Below are positions 26,847 through 36,580 of a stretch of 64,000 nucleotides of DNA, one piece after another (position 1 is the stretch's first letter; each line of letters begins with the position of its first letter). The notes under the pieces are model-generated. The model worked only from the letters and a program-made list of their open reading frames with translations, was not told the origin of the DNA and did no database searches. Made by a program: the position numbers and the translations under genes. The stretch is taken from NCBI GenBank assembly GCA_045595965.1, contig JAZOBN010000037.1:22565-86564 (forward strand). Direction: 5' to 3'. The stretch comes from CAAGNP01 sp045595965. Its GTDB lineage: Bacteria; Bacteroidota; Bacteroidia; Bacteroidales; UBA932.

Positions 26847-27674
26847 ATGGACAGGCGTTCTTCCACTATCACAGCCCTTATCTCATTCCTTGTCTTTCTA
26901 TCACTGGAAGCATTGTGCATCGTTTTCATTGCCAAAGATGGGGTAATCCAGAGATACAAAGTGATGGTGGGGGTGCGGAATGTCCAATCATACATCTGGA
27001 GCAAAGGGGAAAATTTCAGATACTACAACTCCCTCAAACAAACCAACCAGGAGTTGCGCGATGACAACATCCGTCTGATTGAGAATATCGAGAAATACAG
27101 AAGCATTGCTGCCTCTTTCGTTGCAGACAGCACCATGCAGGCCTACAAACCTGAATATGATTATATCCCTGCCAAAGTGGTCAAAAACACCACCAACAAG
27201 GTCAAAAACTACATAATCATCGACAAAGGTTCTGAAGATGGTGTGGAAGAGGATATGGGGGTAATCACCCCTAACGGGGTAGTCGGCTATGTCCACTCTG
27301 TAGGAAAAAACTACTCATTGGTAGGATCTCTCCTCGATGTAAACTACACTATCACTGCCACTATCAAAAACAACGGCACATTCGGCACCCTCTATTGGGA
27401 CGGGAAAAACACCAAGGAGGCTACCCTCTCTGAGATCCCTGTACATACACAGTTTGCCATCGGTGACACCATCACCACAAACGGATATTCCGCTGTATTT
27501 CCCGCAGGAATAGAGATTGGGAGAATCAAATCATCATCTATAAACAGTGGGACAAGTTTCGACCTTAAAATCGATCTGTTCCTCAACTACAGCAACCTCC
27601 ACTTTGTATATGTGGTAAAAAATCCAAACAACAGGGAGGTTACAGAACTTATCAAAAAAGGGGAGGAGATGTAA
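26847..27674 (+). CDS. mreC: Rod shape-determining protein MreC
   Basis: Bitopic inner-membrane scaffold of the elongasome that activates PBP2/RodA. One membrane span occupies about residues 8-28, a coiled-coil-like helix follows (NSLKQTNQELRDDNIRLIENI, here seen as NSLKQTNQELRD plus DNIRLIENI), and then the periplasmic beta domain with DKGSEDGVEEDMGVITP, the family signature. At 275 residues it is normal. mreD begins at the last base of its stop codon (TAATG), so the two are coupled. Confidence 0.94.
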   Translation: MDRRSSTITALISFLVFLSLEALCIVFIAKDGVIQRYKVMVGVRNVQSYIWSKGENFRYYNSLKQTNQELRDDNIRLIENIEKYRSIAASFVADSTMQAYKPEYDYIPAKVVKNTTNKVKNYIIIDKGSEDGVEEDMGVITPNGVVGYVHSVGKNYSLVGSLLDVNYTITATIKNNGTFGTLYWDGKNTKEATLSEIPVHTQFAIGDTITTNGYSAVFPAGIEIGRIKSSSINSGTSFDLKIDLFLNYSNLHFVYVVKNPNNREVTELIKKGEEM

Positions 27675-28186
27675 TGAATATCAATATCCGCACACTAATA
27701 ACTACCCTTCTCCTCATCATTGTCCAGGCTCTTCTTGACAACTATATAGACCTTGGGCTCTATACACGGATAGTGATCACACCATACATCATTATCAATC
27801 TCCCTTACAAAAGGGGAAGTGTTGTTACGATGATTTACGCTTTTCTTATCGGGCTTGCTATGGATATCCTTAGCGGAGGGGTCATGGGTCTGAATGCCGG
27901 AGCCCTCGTAGCTGCATCCCTCATACGACAGAAGATTCTTCACACCATCATAAACGATTACAGCATGAGAAACCACGAAGGTCCCGAATTTGCTGTTTTC
28001 GGTTATAGGAAGAGCATATTCTATATCTCATCCATCGTCCTTGTATATTTTGTTTGTTACACATATTTGAGCAATTTCTCCTTCCACCCTTTTGGGGGCA
28101 ATTTGCTTAAAATTGTTATTGGGACACTCCTCAACACACTCATTATCCTGATGCTTTTCAAAAAACTTAACACCGAGAGATTATGA
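27674..28186 (+). CDS. mreD: Rod shape-determining protein MreD
   Basis: Small polytopic inner-membrane protein (170 residues) with about five hydrophobic helices and few conserved residues, as usual for MreD. Identification rests on size, topology and its place between mreC and the PBP2 gene. It overlaps mreC by one base and the PBP2 gene by ATGA. Its role in the elongasome is poorly defined in all bacteria. Confidence 0.88.
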   Translation: MNINIRTLITTLLLIIVQALLDNYIDLGLYTRIVITPYIIINLPYKRGSVVTMIYAFLIGLAMDILSGGVMGLNAGALVAASLIRQKILHTIINDYSMRNHEGPEFAVFGYRKSIFYISSIVLVYFVCYTYLSNFSFHPFGGNLLKIVIGTLLNTLIILMLFKKLNTERL

Positions 28187-30060
28187 AAAGCTCTTCCCAC
28201 TATAGATATACAGCGCTGACAATAGGGGTTGTCACAGCTTTTCTATTGTTGGGATTCCAACTTGTCAATCTGCAACTTATAGACAAAAGCTATAAAATCA
28301 GTGCACAGAACAACGCACTCAGATATGAGACAAGATACCCTGTCAGAGGGCTCATCCTCGACAGAAACGGGAGAGTTCTGGTAAGCAACAAAAACTCGTA
28401 CGACATCATCGTCACCCCTTATGACGTCTCCGAATTTGACACCCTGGAGCTTTGTCGCATATTTTCACTCAATCCGGAGGAGGTAAAAGAGACTTTCAAA
28501 TACTATCGACGTTACCGTACCCGCATTGGTTACCAGAGCAGGGTATTCCTCTCCCATGTAACATATCAGCAATATAGCCAGTTCATTGAGAAGAGATATA
28601 AATTCCCAGGCTTCTCTGCCTCTCCCAGAACAACCAGAAGTTACTCTTATAACGCAGGGGGAAACCTCCTTGGATATATCACGGAGGTAGACCCTGTTTT
28701 TCTAAAAAAACACCCTGACTATGCCTCTGGAGATTATGTGGGAAGAACAGGCATTGAGGAGGTTTGTGAAGAGTCGCTCAAGGGGGAAAAAGGGTACAAT
28801 ATCTATCTCAGAGATGCAAACAACCGCATTCAGGATCACTATGAAAACGGGAAATATGACAAACACGCCGTCCCCGGCAAAGATGTTGTATCCACTATTG
28901 ACGCACAACTCCAGAACTATGGGGAATTCCTGATGCAGAACAAAGTTGGTTCGGTAGTGGCTATCGAACCCTCTACAGGGGAGATTCTGGCTATGATCTC
29001 GAGTCCTGGGATAAATGTAAATCTCCTCGAAAATATTGGGGGAAACTATCAGAAGATCTCTTCCGATCCATTTAAGCCAATGTTCAACAGGGCTGTGATG
29101 TCACCTCAGCCACCTGGTTCAGTGTTCAAACTCGTAAACGGACTTATAGCCCTTCAAGAGGGGGTTATCAGTGAAGACACCCACTACGGGTGCAGCAATG
29201 GTTACCATGTGGGTAGCCTTACTGTAGGGTGCCACTCCCACCCCTCCCCAGTCGATCTGAAAGAGTCTATCATGATGTCCTGCAATGCCTACTACTGCAA
29301 TATCCTTCGTGGAATACTCGACAATCCAAAATACAACAATATTGAAGAATCATTTGCCAAATGGAGAGAATATGTCATGAGTTTTGGATTTGGGACTCAA
29401 CTCGGAAGTGACTTCCCCTCTGAAAAGGGTGGTTTTGTCCCCTCTTCCGAAACTTATAACCGTATTCACGGCAAAGGGAGATGGAAATCACTATCTGTAA
29501 TATCGCTCTCCATCGGACAAGGGGAGTTGGGGTGTACCCCCCTCCATCTGGCCAATCTTGCGGCAACAATTGCCAACAGAGGGTACTACTATATCCCCCA
29601 CATCATCAAAGATACTGACTCCCTCAGGATAGATGACAAATACAAGCAAAGGCACTACACTCTGATCGATACAGCATATTTTGCCCCTATCATCGAAGGG
29701 ATGGATATGGCAGTAAACACCCCCCCGGGAAAAGGGGCAACTGCAACAATCGCAGCTGTTGACAGCCTCAACATTTGCGGAAAAACCGGCACTGCCCAAA
29801 ACCCACATGGCGATGACCACTCTGTATTCATCTGCTTTGCCCCAAAAGAGGACCCCAAAATTGCTGTTGCAGTCTATATGGAAAATGCCGGTTTCGGTGC
29901 AACATGGGCTGCTCCGACAGCATCTTTGCTTGTAGAAAAATATCTCAAGGGGGAGATAAGCCCCAACAGAGTCTGGCTTCAGGAGAGGATAGCAAACAGC
30001 AATCTTCTCCACAAAGTACCGGCCGGAAAACACCTGCAGAAAAAAGGAGATGACAAATAA
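28183..30060 (+). CDS. mrdA: Penicillin-binding protein 2, elongation transpeptidase
   Basis: Class B PBP that crosslinks side-wall peptidoglycan with RodA. One N-terminal membrane span (about residues 12-32) is followed by the pedestal domain (RGLILDRNGRVL) and the transpeptidase. The catalytic motif is S313-x-x-K316 (PPGSVFKLV), then SCN (MMSCNAYYC) and K534-T-G. At 625 residues it is in the normal range. Its start overlaps mreD and its 3' end overlaps rodA by 11 bp, which keeps the polymerase and crosslinker in step. Confidence 0.96.
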   Translation: MKSSSHYRYTALTIGVVTAFLLLGFQLVNLQLIDKSYKISAQNNALRYETRYPVRGLILDRNGRVLVSNKNSYDIIVTPYDVSEFDTLELCRIFSLNPEEVKETFKYYRRYRTRIGYQSRVFLSHVTYQQYSQFIEKRYKFPGFSASPRTTRSYSYNAGGNLLGYITEVDPVFLKKHPDYASGDYVGRTGIEEVCEESLKGEKGYNIYLRDANNRIQDHYENGKYDKHAVPGKDVVSTIDAQLQNYGEFLMQNKVGSVVAIEPSTGEILAMISSPGINVNLLENIGGNYQKISSDPFKPMFNRAVMSPQPPGSVFKLVNGLIALQEGVISEDTHYGCSNGYHVGSLTVGCHSHPSPVDLKESIMMSCNAYYCNILRGILDNPKYNNIEESFAKWREYVMSFGFGTQLGSDFPSEKGGFVPSSETYNRIHGKGRWKSLSVISLSIGQGELGCTPLHLANLAATIANRGYYYIPHIIKDTDSLRIDDKYKQRHYTLIDTAYFAPIIEGMDMAVNTPPGKGATATIAAVDSLNICGKTGTAQNPHGDDHSVFICFAPKEDPKIAVAVYMENAGFGATWAAPTASLLVEKYLKGEISPNRVWLQERIANSNLLHKVPAGKHLQKKGDDK

Positions 30061-31492
30061 TTCAAGGAACATATATCGCAATATCGACTGGGTACTGATA
30101 GTATGCTACCTCCTTCTGGTCTTTTTCGGCTGGATCAATATCTACGCATCTGTATATAATCAGGAGACATCTTCCATATTCTCATTGAGTCAGAGGAGCG
30201 GGATGCAGTTTCTATGGATATGCATATCCATCTCTGTAGCAATTCTCCTCATATTTGTCATCAACCCCAAATTCTATATGGGTATGGTGTGGTGGCTCTA
30301 TCTCTTCACCTTGCTCCTCCTGGTTGCCGTCCTCATATTCGGACGTGAGGTAAATGGATCCAAATCGTGGTTGATTCTTGGTCCGGTTGCTCTCCAACCT
30401 TCAGAACTCTCCAAAATAACGACCTCACTTGCTTTGGCAACCTTTATGAGCAAGTACAATTATAAAATCACCATTACATCAAACCTCATCAAGACTATAC
30501 TGATTCTTGCTGTTCCGGCATTTCTCATCATCCTGGAACCCGATGCAGGGACTGTTCTTGTGTATTGCGGGTTTGTCTTCATGCTCTATCGCGAAGGGCT
30601 CACCGGATGGGTCATATCCATTGCTATGGTTGCCGTACTACTTTTCGTTCTGACCCTGAAGTTCTCCCCATTTGTCTCAATCCTGGTACTATTGGCTCTA
30701 TATGGCATCCTCAAAGGGGTATTCCAGCGTAGAGTTTTGTCCGGCATATTGATATACACTGCTATAATTGGCCTATTTGCCTTTATCCCAAAATTGTTGC
30801 AGTGGAATATTCTTCAGCCATTGTCAAAAATAGATGCCTCATACTATCTTCTGATTCTGATTCTACCAGTCCTTATAATCTCTGTTCTGAGGGACAAAAA
30901 GATCAAACTGCGGAGAACAGGTTACATGAAATACCTGATAATCACCTTTGTATGCGCCACTGCTTTTATTTTTTCAGTTGAATTCATCTTTGACAAGGTA
31001 CTTAAAGAGCACCATAGGGACAGAATAGAGAACCTCCTTGGAATCACCCAGGATCTCCAGGGTGCCGGATACAATGTGAATCAGTCAAAAATTGCCATAG
31101 GTTCCGGCGGTCTTACAGGAAAAGGGTTCCTTGAGGGGACACAGACAAAATTCAGATTTGTACCGGAACAAAGCACCGACTTCATATTCTGCACTATCGG
31201 AGAAGAGTGGGGCTTTATAGGGACATTTGGGGTACTGATGGTATTTATGATTCTCATTTTGCGAATCATATCGAATGCAGAGAAGCAGAAAGACTCCTCT
31301 ATCCGGATTTACGGATATTGCGTAGCCTGCTGCCTCTTCATGCACGTATTTATCAACATCTCGATGACAATAGGGCTATTTCCTGTTGTGGGAATCCCCC
31401 TACCTTTCATCAGTTACGGAGGTACATCATTCCTCTCTTTCACTATTCTTCTCTTCATATTCATCCGTCTGGACCTGGAGAGATGGAAGTAA
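30050..31492 (+). CDS. rodA: RodA, SEDS-family peptidoglycan glycosyltransferase
   Basis: Inner-membrane peptidoglycan polymerase that pairs with PBP2. The protein has 480 residues with about ten transmembrane helices. SEDS signatures are present: GREVNGSKSWL in the large periplasmic loop region, QPSELSK, and the C-terminal GIPLPFISYGG. It is longer than E. coli RodA (370) because of an extra helical region in the middle (about residues 190-300), as is common in Bacteroidota. It closes the mre-mrdA-rodA operon. Confidence 0.95.
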   Translation: MTNNSRNIYRNIDWVLIVCYLLLVFFGWINIYASVYNQETSSIFSLSQRSGMQFLWICISISVAILLIFVINPKFYMGMVWWLYLFTLLLLVAVLIFGREVNGSKSWLILGPVALQPSELSKITTSLALATFMSKYNYKITITSNLIKTILILAVPAFLIILEPDAGTVLVYCGFVFMLYREGLTGWVISIAMVAVLLFVLTLKFSPFVSILVLLALYGILKGVFQRRVLSGILIYTAIIGLFAFIPKLLQWNILQPLSKIDASYYLLILILPVLIISVLRDKKIKLRRTGYMKYLIITFVCATAFIFSVEFIFDKVLKEHHRDRIENLLGITQDLQGAGYNVNQSKIAIGSGGLTGKGFLEGTQTKFRFVPEQSTDFIFCTIGEEWGFIGTFGVLMVFMILILRIISNAEKQKDSSIRIYGYCVACCLFMHVFINISMTIGLFPVVGIPLPFISYGGTSFLSFTILLFIFIRLDLERWK

Positions 31493-31506
31493 TTGGAACT
31501 TTTTTA

Positions 31507-31514
31507 TAACTTTG
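31507..31514 (+). promoter_or_regulatory. -7 promoter box of gcvP
   Basis: TAACTTTG, exact TAnnTTTG, 30 bp before the ATG at 31545. The leader of about 25 nt leaves no room for a glycine riboswitch. Confidence 0.55.
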
Positions 31515-31544
31515 TAGAATTGACAATCTTAAAACAACAAATAT

Positions 31545-34367
31545 ATGCCTTTCAACTTTTCAGACAGACACAATGGCCCGAGAGCTCACGAAGTAGAAGA
31601 GATGCTCGGGGTTATAGGAGTTAAAAATATGGATGAACTTATCGGTCAGACAGTTCCTTCAGACATTATCCTTAAAGAGCCGTTGAAACTCGATCCGGCA
31701 ATGAGTGAACACCAATATCTTGACCGTCTGCAGAAGATTGCTTCCAAAAACAAAATGTACCGTTCTATGATCGGTATTGGTTTTTATGGAACTGCATCAC
31801 CTGCTGTCATCACCAGAAACATCCTTGAAAACCCTAGTTGGTATACATCCTACACCCCATATCAGGCAGAGATCTCTCAAGGTCGTCTTGAAGCCCTCAT
31901 AAACTTCCAGACAATGATTTCGTCCCTAACCGGCTTCAATATCTCAAACTGTTCTATGCTGGATGATGCCACAGCAGCTGCTGAGGCGATGAGAATGTCG
32001 TTCGAACTAAGGACAAGAGATGCTGTAAAAAGTGGAAAAAACAAATATTTTGTTGACAGCAATATCTTTCCACAAGTGTTGTCAGTGCTCAAAACACGTT
32101 CAGCTGCTCTCGGCATTGAATTGGTTATCGGCAACTGGAGAGAGGCACTTGCCAGCGGATTTGACCCTATGTGTTATGGTGCATTCGTCCAATATCCGGC
32201 TTGCAACGGTGAAGTGTGCGACTATACTGAATTTACTGCAAAAGCTCACGAAGCAGGCATTCTGGTATCTGCATATTGCGATCTTCTTGCACTGGCTGTT
32301 ATGAAAGAGCCTGCTGCATGGGGGGCAGATATAGCAGTCGGCACTGCTCAGAGATTTGGTCTGCCAATGGGATTCGGTGGTCCGACTGCAGGGTGGATGG
32401 CTACTAATGACAAATACAAAAGAAATCTTCCTGGCCGTATTATCGGCATCTCTGTAGACAGACTCGGAAATTCTGCTGTCCGTCTTGCTCTTCAGACCCG
32501 TGAGCAGCACATCAAGAGGGAGAAAGCCACCTCGAATATCTGTACAGCTACCGCCCTTATGGCTGTAATGAGTGGTATGTATGCAGCATACCACGGACCA
32601 AAAGGTCTTCAAGAGATTGCCCTTAACGGTTACAAATATGCACACATAGTAGCTCAAAAACTTGTAAGCGGCGGTCTCAAACTGGCTACAGAAAATTACT
32701 TTGACACCATTCAAGTGACAGACGTAGATGCCAAAGCTATTCAGGAAAAAGCATTGGCTGCAGGATATAACTTCTACTACCCATGCGACAGAAGTGTTCA
32801 GATATCATTCGACGAACTTTCAAACTGCGAAGAGGCAAAAGCTATCTGCGGTATCTTTGGAGTAGAGGTTCAATGCGGATGTCAGCTCGAACTCCCTTCA
32901 CTTATGAAGAGAGAGAGCCCTATCCTTACTCAACCTGTCTTCAACACTTATCACTCAGAGACTGAGATGATGCGTTATATCAAGAAACTTGAAAGAAGAG
33001 ATATTTCACTTACCCACTCTATGATCCCTCTCGGATCCTGCACAATGAAGCTTAATGCAGCTGCCGAGATGATTCCTGTCACCTGGAGTGAACTTGGCGG
33101 AGTACACCCTTATGCACCCGCAGATCAGGTAGAGGGTTCTCTTCAGATCATCAAGGAACTTGAACACGACCTTGCTGTAATTACCGGCTTCCACGGGTGC
33201 TCACTTCAGCCCAACTCTGGTGCTGCCGGTGAGTATGCAGGTCTTATGACTATCCGCGGATATCTACATGCCAACGGTCAGAAAGAGAGAAATGTAATCA
33301 TTATCCCAACATCAGCACACGGCACTAACCCAGCAAGTGCAGCCATGGCGGGTTTCAATATTGTCCTTGTGGGTTGTGATGAGAACGGTAATATCAATGT
33401 TGAGGAGCTTCGCACTAAAGCGATAGAGAATAAAGAAGTACTGGCTGGCCTTATGATCACATATCCATCTACTCACGGAGTGTTCGAAGTCCAGATCAGA
33501 GAGATCTGCAACATCATCCACGAAAACGGAGGTCTTGTATATATGGACGGTGCAAATATGAATGCACAGGTAGGTATCACCAATCCCGGTTATATCGGGG
33601 CAGACGTATGCCACTTGAACCTTCACAAAACATTCGCAATGCCTCATGGCGGTGGCGGCCCTGGCGTTGGTCCTATCTGCTGTACTGAGGCACTCACTCC
33701 ATATCTTCCCGGTCACCCTATGGTTCCTGAGTGTGGTGGTAAAGGTGTAGAAGCTGTCTCAGCAGCACCTTACGGCAGTCCTCTTCTTCTCCCTATCACC
33801 CATGCATACATCAAGATGCTTGGTGCTGAAGGTCTGAGAAAAGCATCGGAGATGGCTATCCTCAACGCCAACTATATCGCTACCAGACTTGCTCCTGAAT
33901 ATAGTGTACTATACACCGGTGCCACCGGTCGCGTAGCTCACGAGTGCATCATTGATGTCCAGAAATTCAAAGAGGAGTTTGGGGTGGATGCTACCGATAT
34001 TGCCAAACGTATGATGGACTTCGGTTTCCACGCACCTACCCTGTCATTCCCTGTACACGAGACTCTTATGGTAGAGCCAACCGAAAGTGAACCACTTTCT
34101 GAACTTGAAAGATTCATCGGGATGATGAAAACCATCAAACAAGAGTGTGAAGACATTAAAGCGGGCAAACTTGACAAAGTTGATAACCCCCTCAAGATGT
34201 CCCCCCACACCGCTGATGAAGTCTGCGCCACAGAGTGGAATCACACATATACAAGAGAGCAGGCAGCATTTCCTGCAGAGTGGATCAGAGAGAACAAATT
34301 CTGGCCATATGTTACCCGTGTGGACAACGGATGGGGCGACAGAAACCTTAAAGCATGTGTTGACTAA
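31545..34367 (+). CDS. gcvP: Glycine dehydrogenase (decarboxylating), single-chain P-protein
   Basis: PLP-dependent P-protein of the glycine cleavage system. The full-length 940-residue form carries both halves that some bacteria split into GcvPA/GcvPB. The N-terminal half begins FSDRHNGPRAHEVEEML; the C-terminal half has the PLP lysine K695 in LNLHKTF followed by the Gly-rich MPHGGGGPGVGP. The other gcv genes (T, H, lpd) are not in this window, so the gene is unlinked. It has its own promoter and ends at a strong terminator. Confidence 0.97.
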   Translation: MPFNFSDRHNGPRAHEVEEMLGVIGVKNMDELIGQTVPSDIILKEPLKLDPAMSEHQYLDRLQKIASKNKMYRSMIGIGFYGTASPAVITRNILENPSWYTSYTPYQAEISQGRLEALINFQTMISSLTGFNISNCSMLDDATAAAEAMRMSFELRTRDAVKSGKNKYFVDSNIFPQVLSVLKTRSAALGIELVIGNWREALASGFDPMCYGAFVQYPACNGEVCDYTEFTAKAHEAGILVSAYCDLLALAVMKEPAAWGADIAVGTAQRFGLPMGFGGPTAGWMATNDKYKRNLPGRIIGISVDRLGNSAVRLALQTREQHIKREKATSNICTATALMAVMSGMYAAYHGPKGLQEIALNGYKYAHIVAQKLVSGGLKLATENYFDTIQVTDVDAKAIQEKALAAGYNFYYPCDRSVQISFDELSNCEEAKAICGIFGVEVQCGCQLELPSLMKRESPILTQPVFNTYHSETEMMRYIKKLERRDISLTHSMIPLGSCTMKLNAAAEMIPVTWSELGGVHPYAPADQVEGSLQIIKELEHDLAVITGFHGCSLQPNSGAAGEYAGLMTIRGYLHANGQKERNVIIIPTSAHGTNPASAAMAGFNIVLVGCDENGNINVEELRTKAIENKEVLAGLMITYPSTHGVFEVQIREICNIIHENGGLVYMDGANMNAQVGITNPGYIGADVCHLNLHKTFAMPHGGGGPGVGPICCTEALTPYLPGHPMVPECGGKGVEAVSAAPYGSPLLLPITHAYIKMLGAEGLRKASEMAILNANYIATRLAPEYSVLYTGATGRVAHECIIDVQKFKEEFGVDATDIAKRMMDFGFHAPTLSFPVHETLMVEPTESEPLSELERFIGMMKTIKQECEDIKAGKLDKVDNPLKMSPHTADEVCATEWNHTYTREQAAFPAEWIRENKFWPYVTRVDNGWGDRNLKACVD

Positions 34368-34396
34368 TATAGAAATTTGTATAAAGACAATGCAAA

Positions 34397-34431
34397 AGAG
34401 GCTGACCCGCGTGGGTCAACCTCTTTTTTTT
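34397..34431 (+). terminator. Rho-independent terminator of gcvP
   Basis: Stem AGAGG-C-TGACCC paired with GGGTCA-A-CCTCT around a GCGT loop (34397-34424, one internal mismatch), followed by a run of T. Confidence 0.9.
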
Positions 34432-34464
34432 ACCACAGAATTTTTATTTCTCCAAGGAAATTGT

Positions 34465-34472
34465 TAAATTTG
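34465..34472 (+). promoter_or_regulatory. -7 promoter box of the DUF4249/TonB receptor locus
   Basis: TAAATTTG, exact TAnnTTTG, 31 bp before the ATG at 34504. No TTG at the right distance. Confidence 0.5.
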
Positions 34473-34503
34473 ATTACTATTAACTATTAAATATTCAACT
34501 GCC

Positions 34504-34992
34504 ATGAGAACAAAATTCACATTTGTACTTATTATTGCTATCATTGGGAGTTCTATACTTTATTCCTCTTATAAAAAAGAGCCGTTACCAGATGTAATAG
34601 ACCCTAATGCACAAGACTCCACCTACACCGAAATTGTCAGAGGAGAATTTGTCCCAAGGGACAGCGCTATAAAGCTTGCACTAGAGTATGGTAAAATTGA
34701 CTTCTATAATGACACTGTCCGCATATTTGCTTCTAAAGACACTATTCTACCCAATACAAGTTTCTATGGAGGGTTCATAACCTCCCCAAACTATTCGACG
34801 TGGCTCATCTTAACAAACAAGATTGTTAACAGAACAGCGCAACCTGGATATAACTACTATTTTGTAGATGCCTACTCTGATAGTATAAAGTTCTATAAAG
34901 AAGGGGATATTCCAAATACAATTTCTTCTTTTGAAGAACTCCGCACACACTTTGGATTCCCTAACCGCCCGACAAAAAGTAAAATCCAGTGA
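34504..34992 (+). CDS. Small exported protein of a DUF4249/TonB locus, unknown function
   Basis: I do not recognise the family. The 162-residue protein has an N-terminal hydrophobic segment (residues 4-20) followed by SSYKKEP. This is the normal Bacteroidota lipoprotein context SSCKKEP with Tyr23 (TAT) where Cys (TGT) is expected, so it was probably a lipoprotein once and may now be a secreted or membrane-tethered protein. The rest is a mostly beta-like, aromatic-rich domain without known motifs. It leads the locus; the DUF4249 gene begins 5 bp after its stop, so it is probably an accessory part of that transporter. Base composition looks more AT-rich than the housekeeping genes. Confidence 0.75.
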   Translation: MRTKFTFVLIIAIIGSSILYSSYKKEPLPDVIDPNAQDSTYTEIVRGEFVPRDSAIKLALEYGKIDFYNDTVRIFASKDTILPNTSFYGGFITSPNYSTWLILTNKIVNRTAQPGYNYYFVDAYSDSIKFYKEGDIPNTISSFEELRTHFGFPNRPTKSKIQ

Positions 34993-34997
34993 CCAGT

Positions 34998-36575
34998 ATG
35001 CACAATAAATCTATATTCATTGCTTTATTTTGTGCGTGGCTGCTCCCCTCTTGTGTAAGAACGATATCCTTGGACCCCAAAGAGGATAAGGAAGTTGTTG
35101 TGCATTGTGTCCTCACAAAGGACAGTATTCAGACATTGCATTTGACATATATGAGGGGAATACAAGATGTGTCAAGTGTTCCTATTAACGATGGCTCTGC
35201 ATATCTGGTTCATTTACCTTCTCGTCACAACAAGATTTCTGACACTATGTCATTTACCAATATTGGTGATGGTTTATGGCAACTGGATTACACACCTGTT
35301 CCTAATGGGGAATACGAGCTGCTGTATTTTAACAAGGAGAAAGAAATATCTCTCACAGCAAAAACAGAGTTTCCAAAACCACATAATGTTTTTATGTACC
35401 ACAACTTCAATTCTATAATTCAATGGCAGCCTTCTCATAGAGAGTATGCAACTTCGGGGGATTTTGATGTTTGGTCAGACTCATTATGGCTTGCTATGAA
35501 TAATCTCGACAACAGCATAAGTAAATATGAAGGAGAACAGCTTCTTATCCGAAAAATCTACTTAGGGGACTATTTTCACTACTTTTTATCTGATATCCAA
35601 CTACCATATCCAAATGAAGATTTTTATAAGTATTCCTATATACACACCGATAAAGAAATTTATTTATCGAATTTCTACAAGTTCAGAGAACCGAGCAGAC
35701 ATCGTATGATCACACCCATATACTATGATATTCTCCCAAATGATAATTACCTCGTGTGGATATATGGGATGGATTTTATTCCCAATAACTTTGGTGGAGA
35801 GTGGAAAATTGCATCAAAAATTGTCACAGACCATCAGAACTGCGATAATTTCAACACTACAGGAGAAAAGTTTGAAGATATTCTTGATGAAGTAGGCCAC
35901 TATGATCCAACATTCAGCAATGAAATTGGCTCATACAATCACTTACACACATTGGTTCACAACAAGTATATAAGGATAGATAATCCCGGCAATTATGACA
36001 ACGGATATCTGGACTCTATTAAAGCGATTATCAATGGCGACAAGAAAGACTTTATTTATTATGATATAATGAATAAAGATCTTCCAAGAGATCACGAGAA
36101 CTACCTTTTCCCAAACAACAACTACTTTGAAGATCCATATAAGCAAATGTTTAGCAGTATGTTTATAATTGACGGAAACTTCAACACCCCATACATGTAT
36201 AATGACTTTATAATGAACTCCGATAATAGTGACACTAAATATGGGGGAAAAAGCAAAGGAAAACGGGATATATATTTTCTAAGCAGAGACTCCCGTATTG
36301 CAAGGAAGTCTAAAGGAAGTCCATTCCCTGGTATTATGGAAGATGGAGAATTTGACGGTTTTTGGGAAGAAGCTCTCCCTTATCAGGGATACCTCTCATT
36401 CATGTTTGTATCACGAGAGTATGATGAGTATCTCAAATCTACATACAAACTCATCCCAAAACCGGTAACAGATATAACCGAACTGTACAACAATCGAAAC
36501 ATGTTCTATACAAATGTCATAGGTGGTGCTGGTATTTTTGGGGCATGTTATGAAGTACGAAAAAATGCATTCTAA
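34998..36575 (+). CDS. DUF4249-type outer-membrane lipoprotein
   Basis: Lipoprotein paired with TonB-dependent receptors in Bacteroidota. From ATG 34998 the signal peptide ends in the lipobox LLPSC with Cys19, followed by ISLDPKEDKEVVVHC, the usual opening of DUF4249 proteins; about 525 residues, also normal. A GTG at 34989 overlapping the previous stop is a less likely start. The immediate neighbour is a TonB receptor, so it is inferred to be a surface or periplasmic partner of the import complex. The ligand is unknown. The gene is visibly AT-rich. Confidence 0.82.
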   Translation: MHNKSIFIALFCAWLLPSCVRTISLDPKEDKEVVVHCVLTKDSIQTLHLTYMRGIQDVSSVPINDGSAYLVHLPSRHNKISDTMSFTNIGDGLWQLDYTPVPNGEYELLYFNKEKEISLTAKTEFPKPHNVFMYHNFNSIIQWQPSHREYATSGDFDVWSDSLWLAMNNLDNSISKYEGEQLLIRKIYLGDYFHYFLSDIQLPYPNEDFYKYSYIHTDKEIYLSNFYKFREPSRHRMITPIYYDILPNDNYLVWIYGMDFIPNNFGGEWKIASKIVTDHQNCDNFNTTGEKFEDILDEVGHYDPTFSNEIGSYNHLHTLVHNKYIRIDNPGNYDNGYLDSIKAIINGDKKDFIYYDIMNKDLPRDHENYLFPNNNYFEDPYKQMFSSMFIIDGNFNTPYMYNDFIMNSDNSDTKYGGKSKGKRDIYFLSRDSRIARKSKGSPFPGIMEDGEFDGFWEEALPYQGYLSFMFVSREYDEYLKSTYKLIPKPVTDITELYNNRNMFYTNVIGGAGIFGACYEVRKNAF

Positions 36576-36580
36576 GAGAA

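Noticed and set aside
31493..31544. Glycine riboswitch before gcvP
   Set aside because: The leader after the -7 box is only about 25-30 nt, too short for an aptamer.
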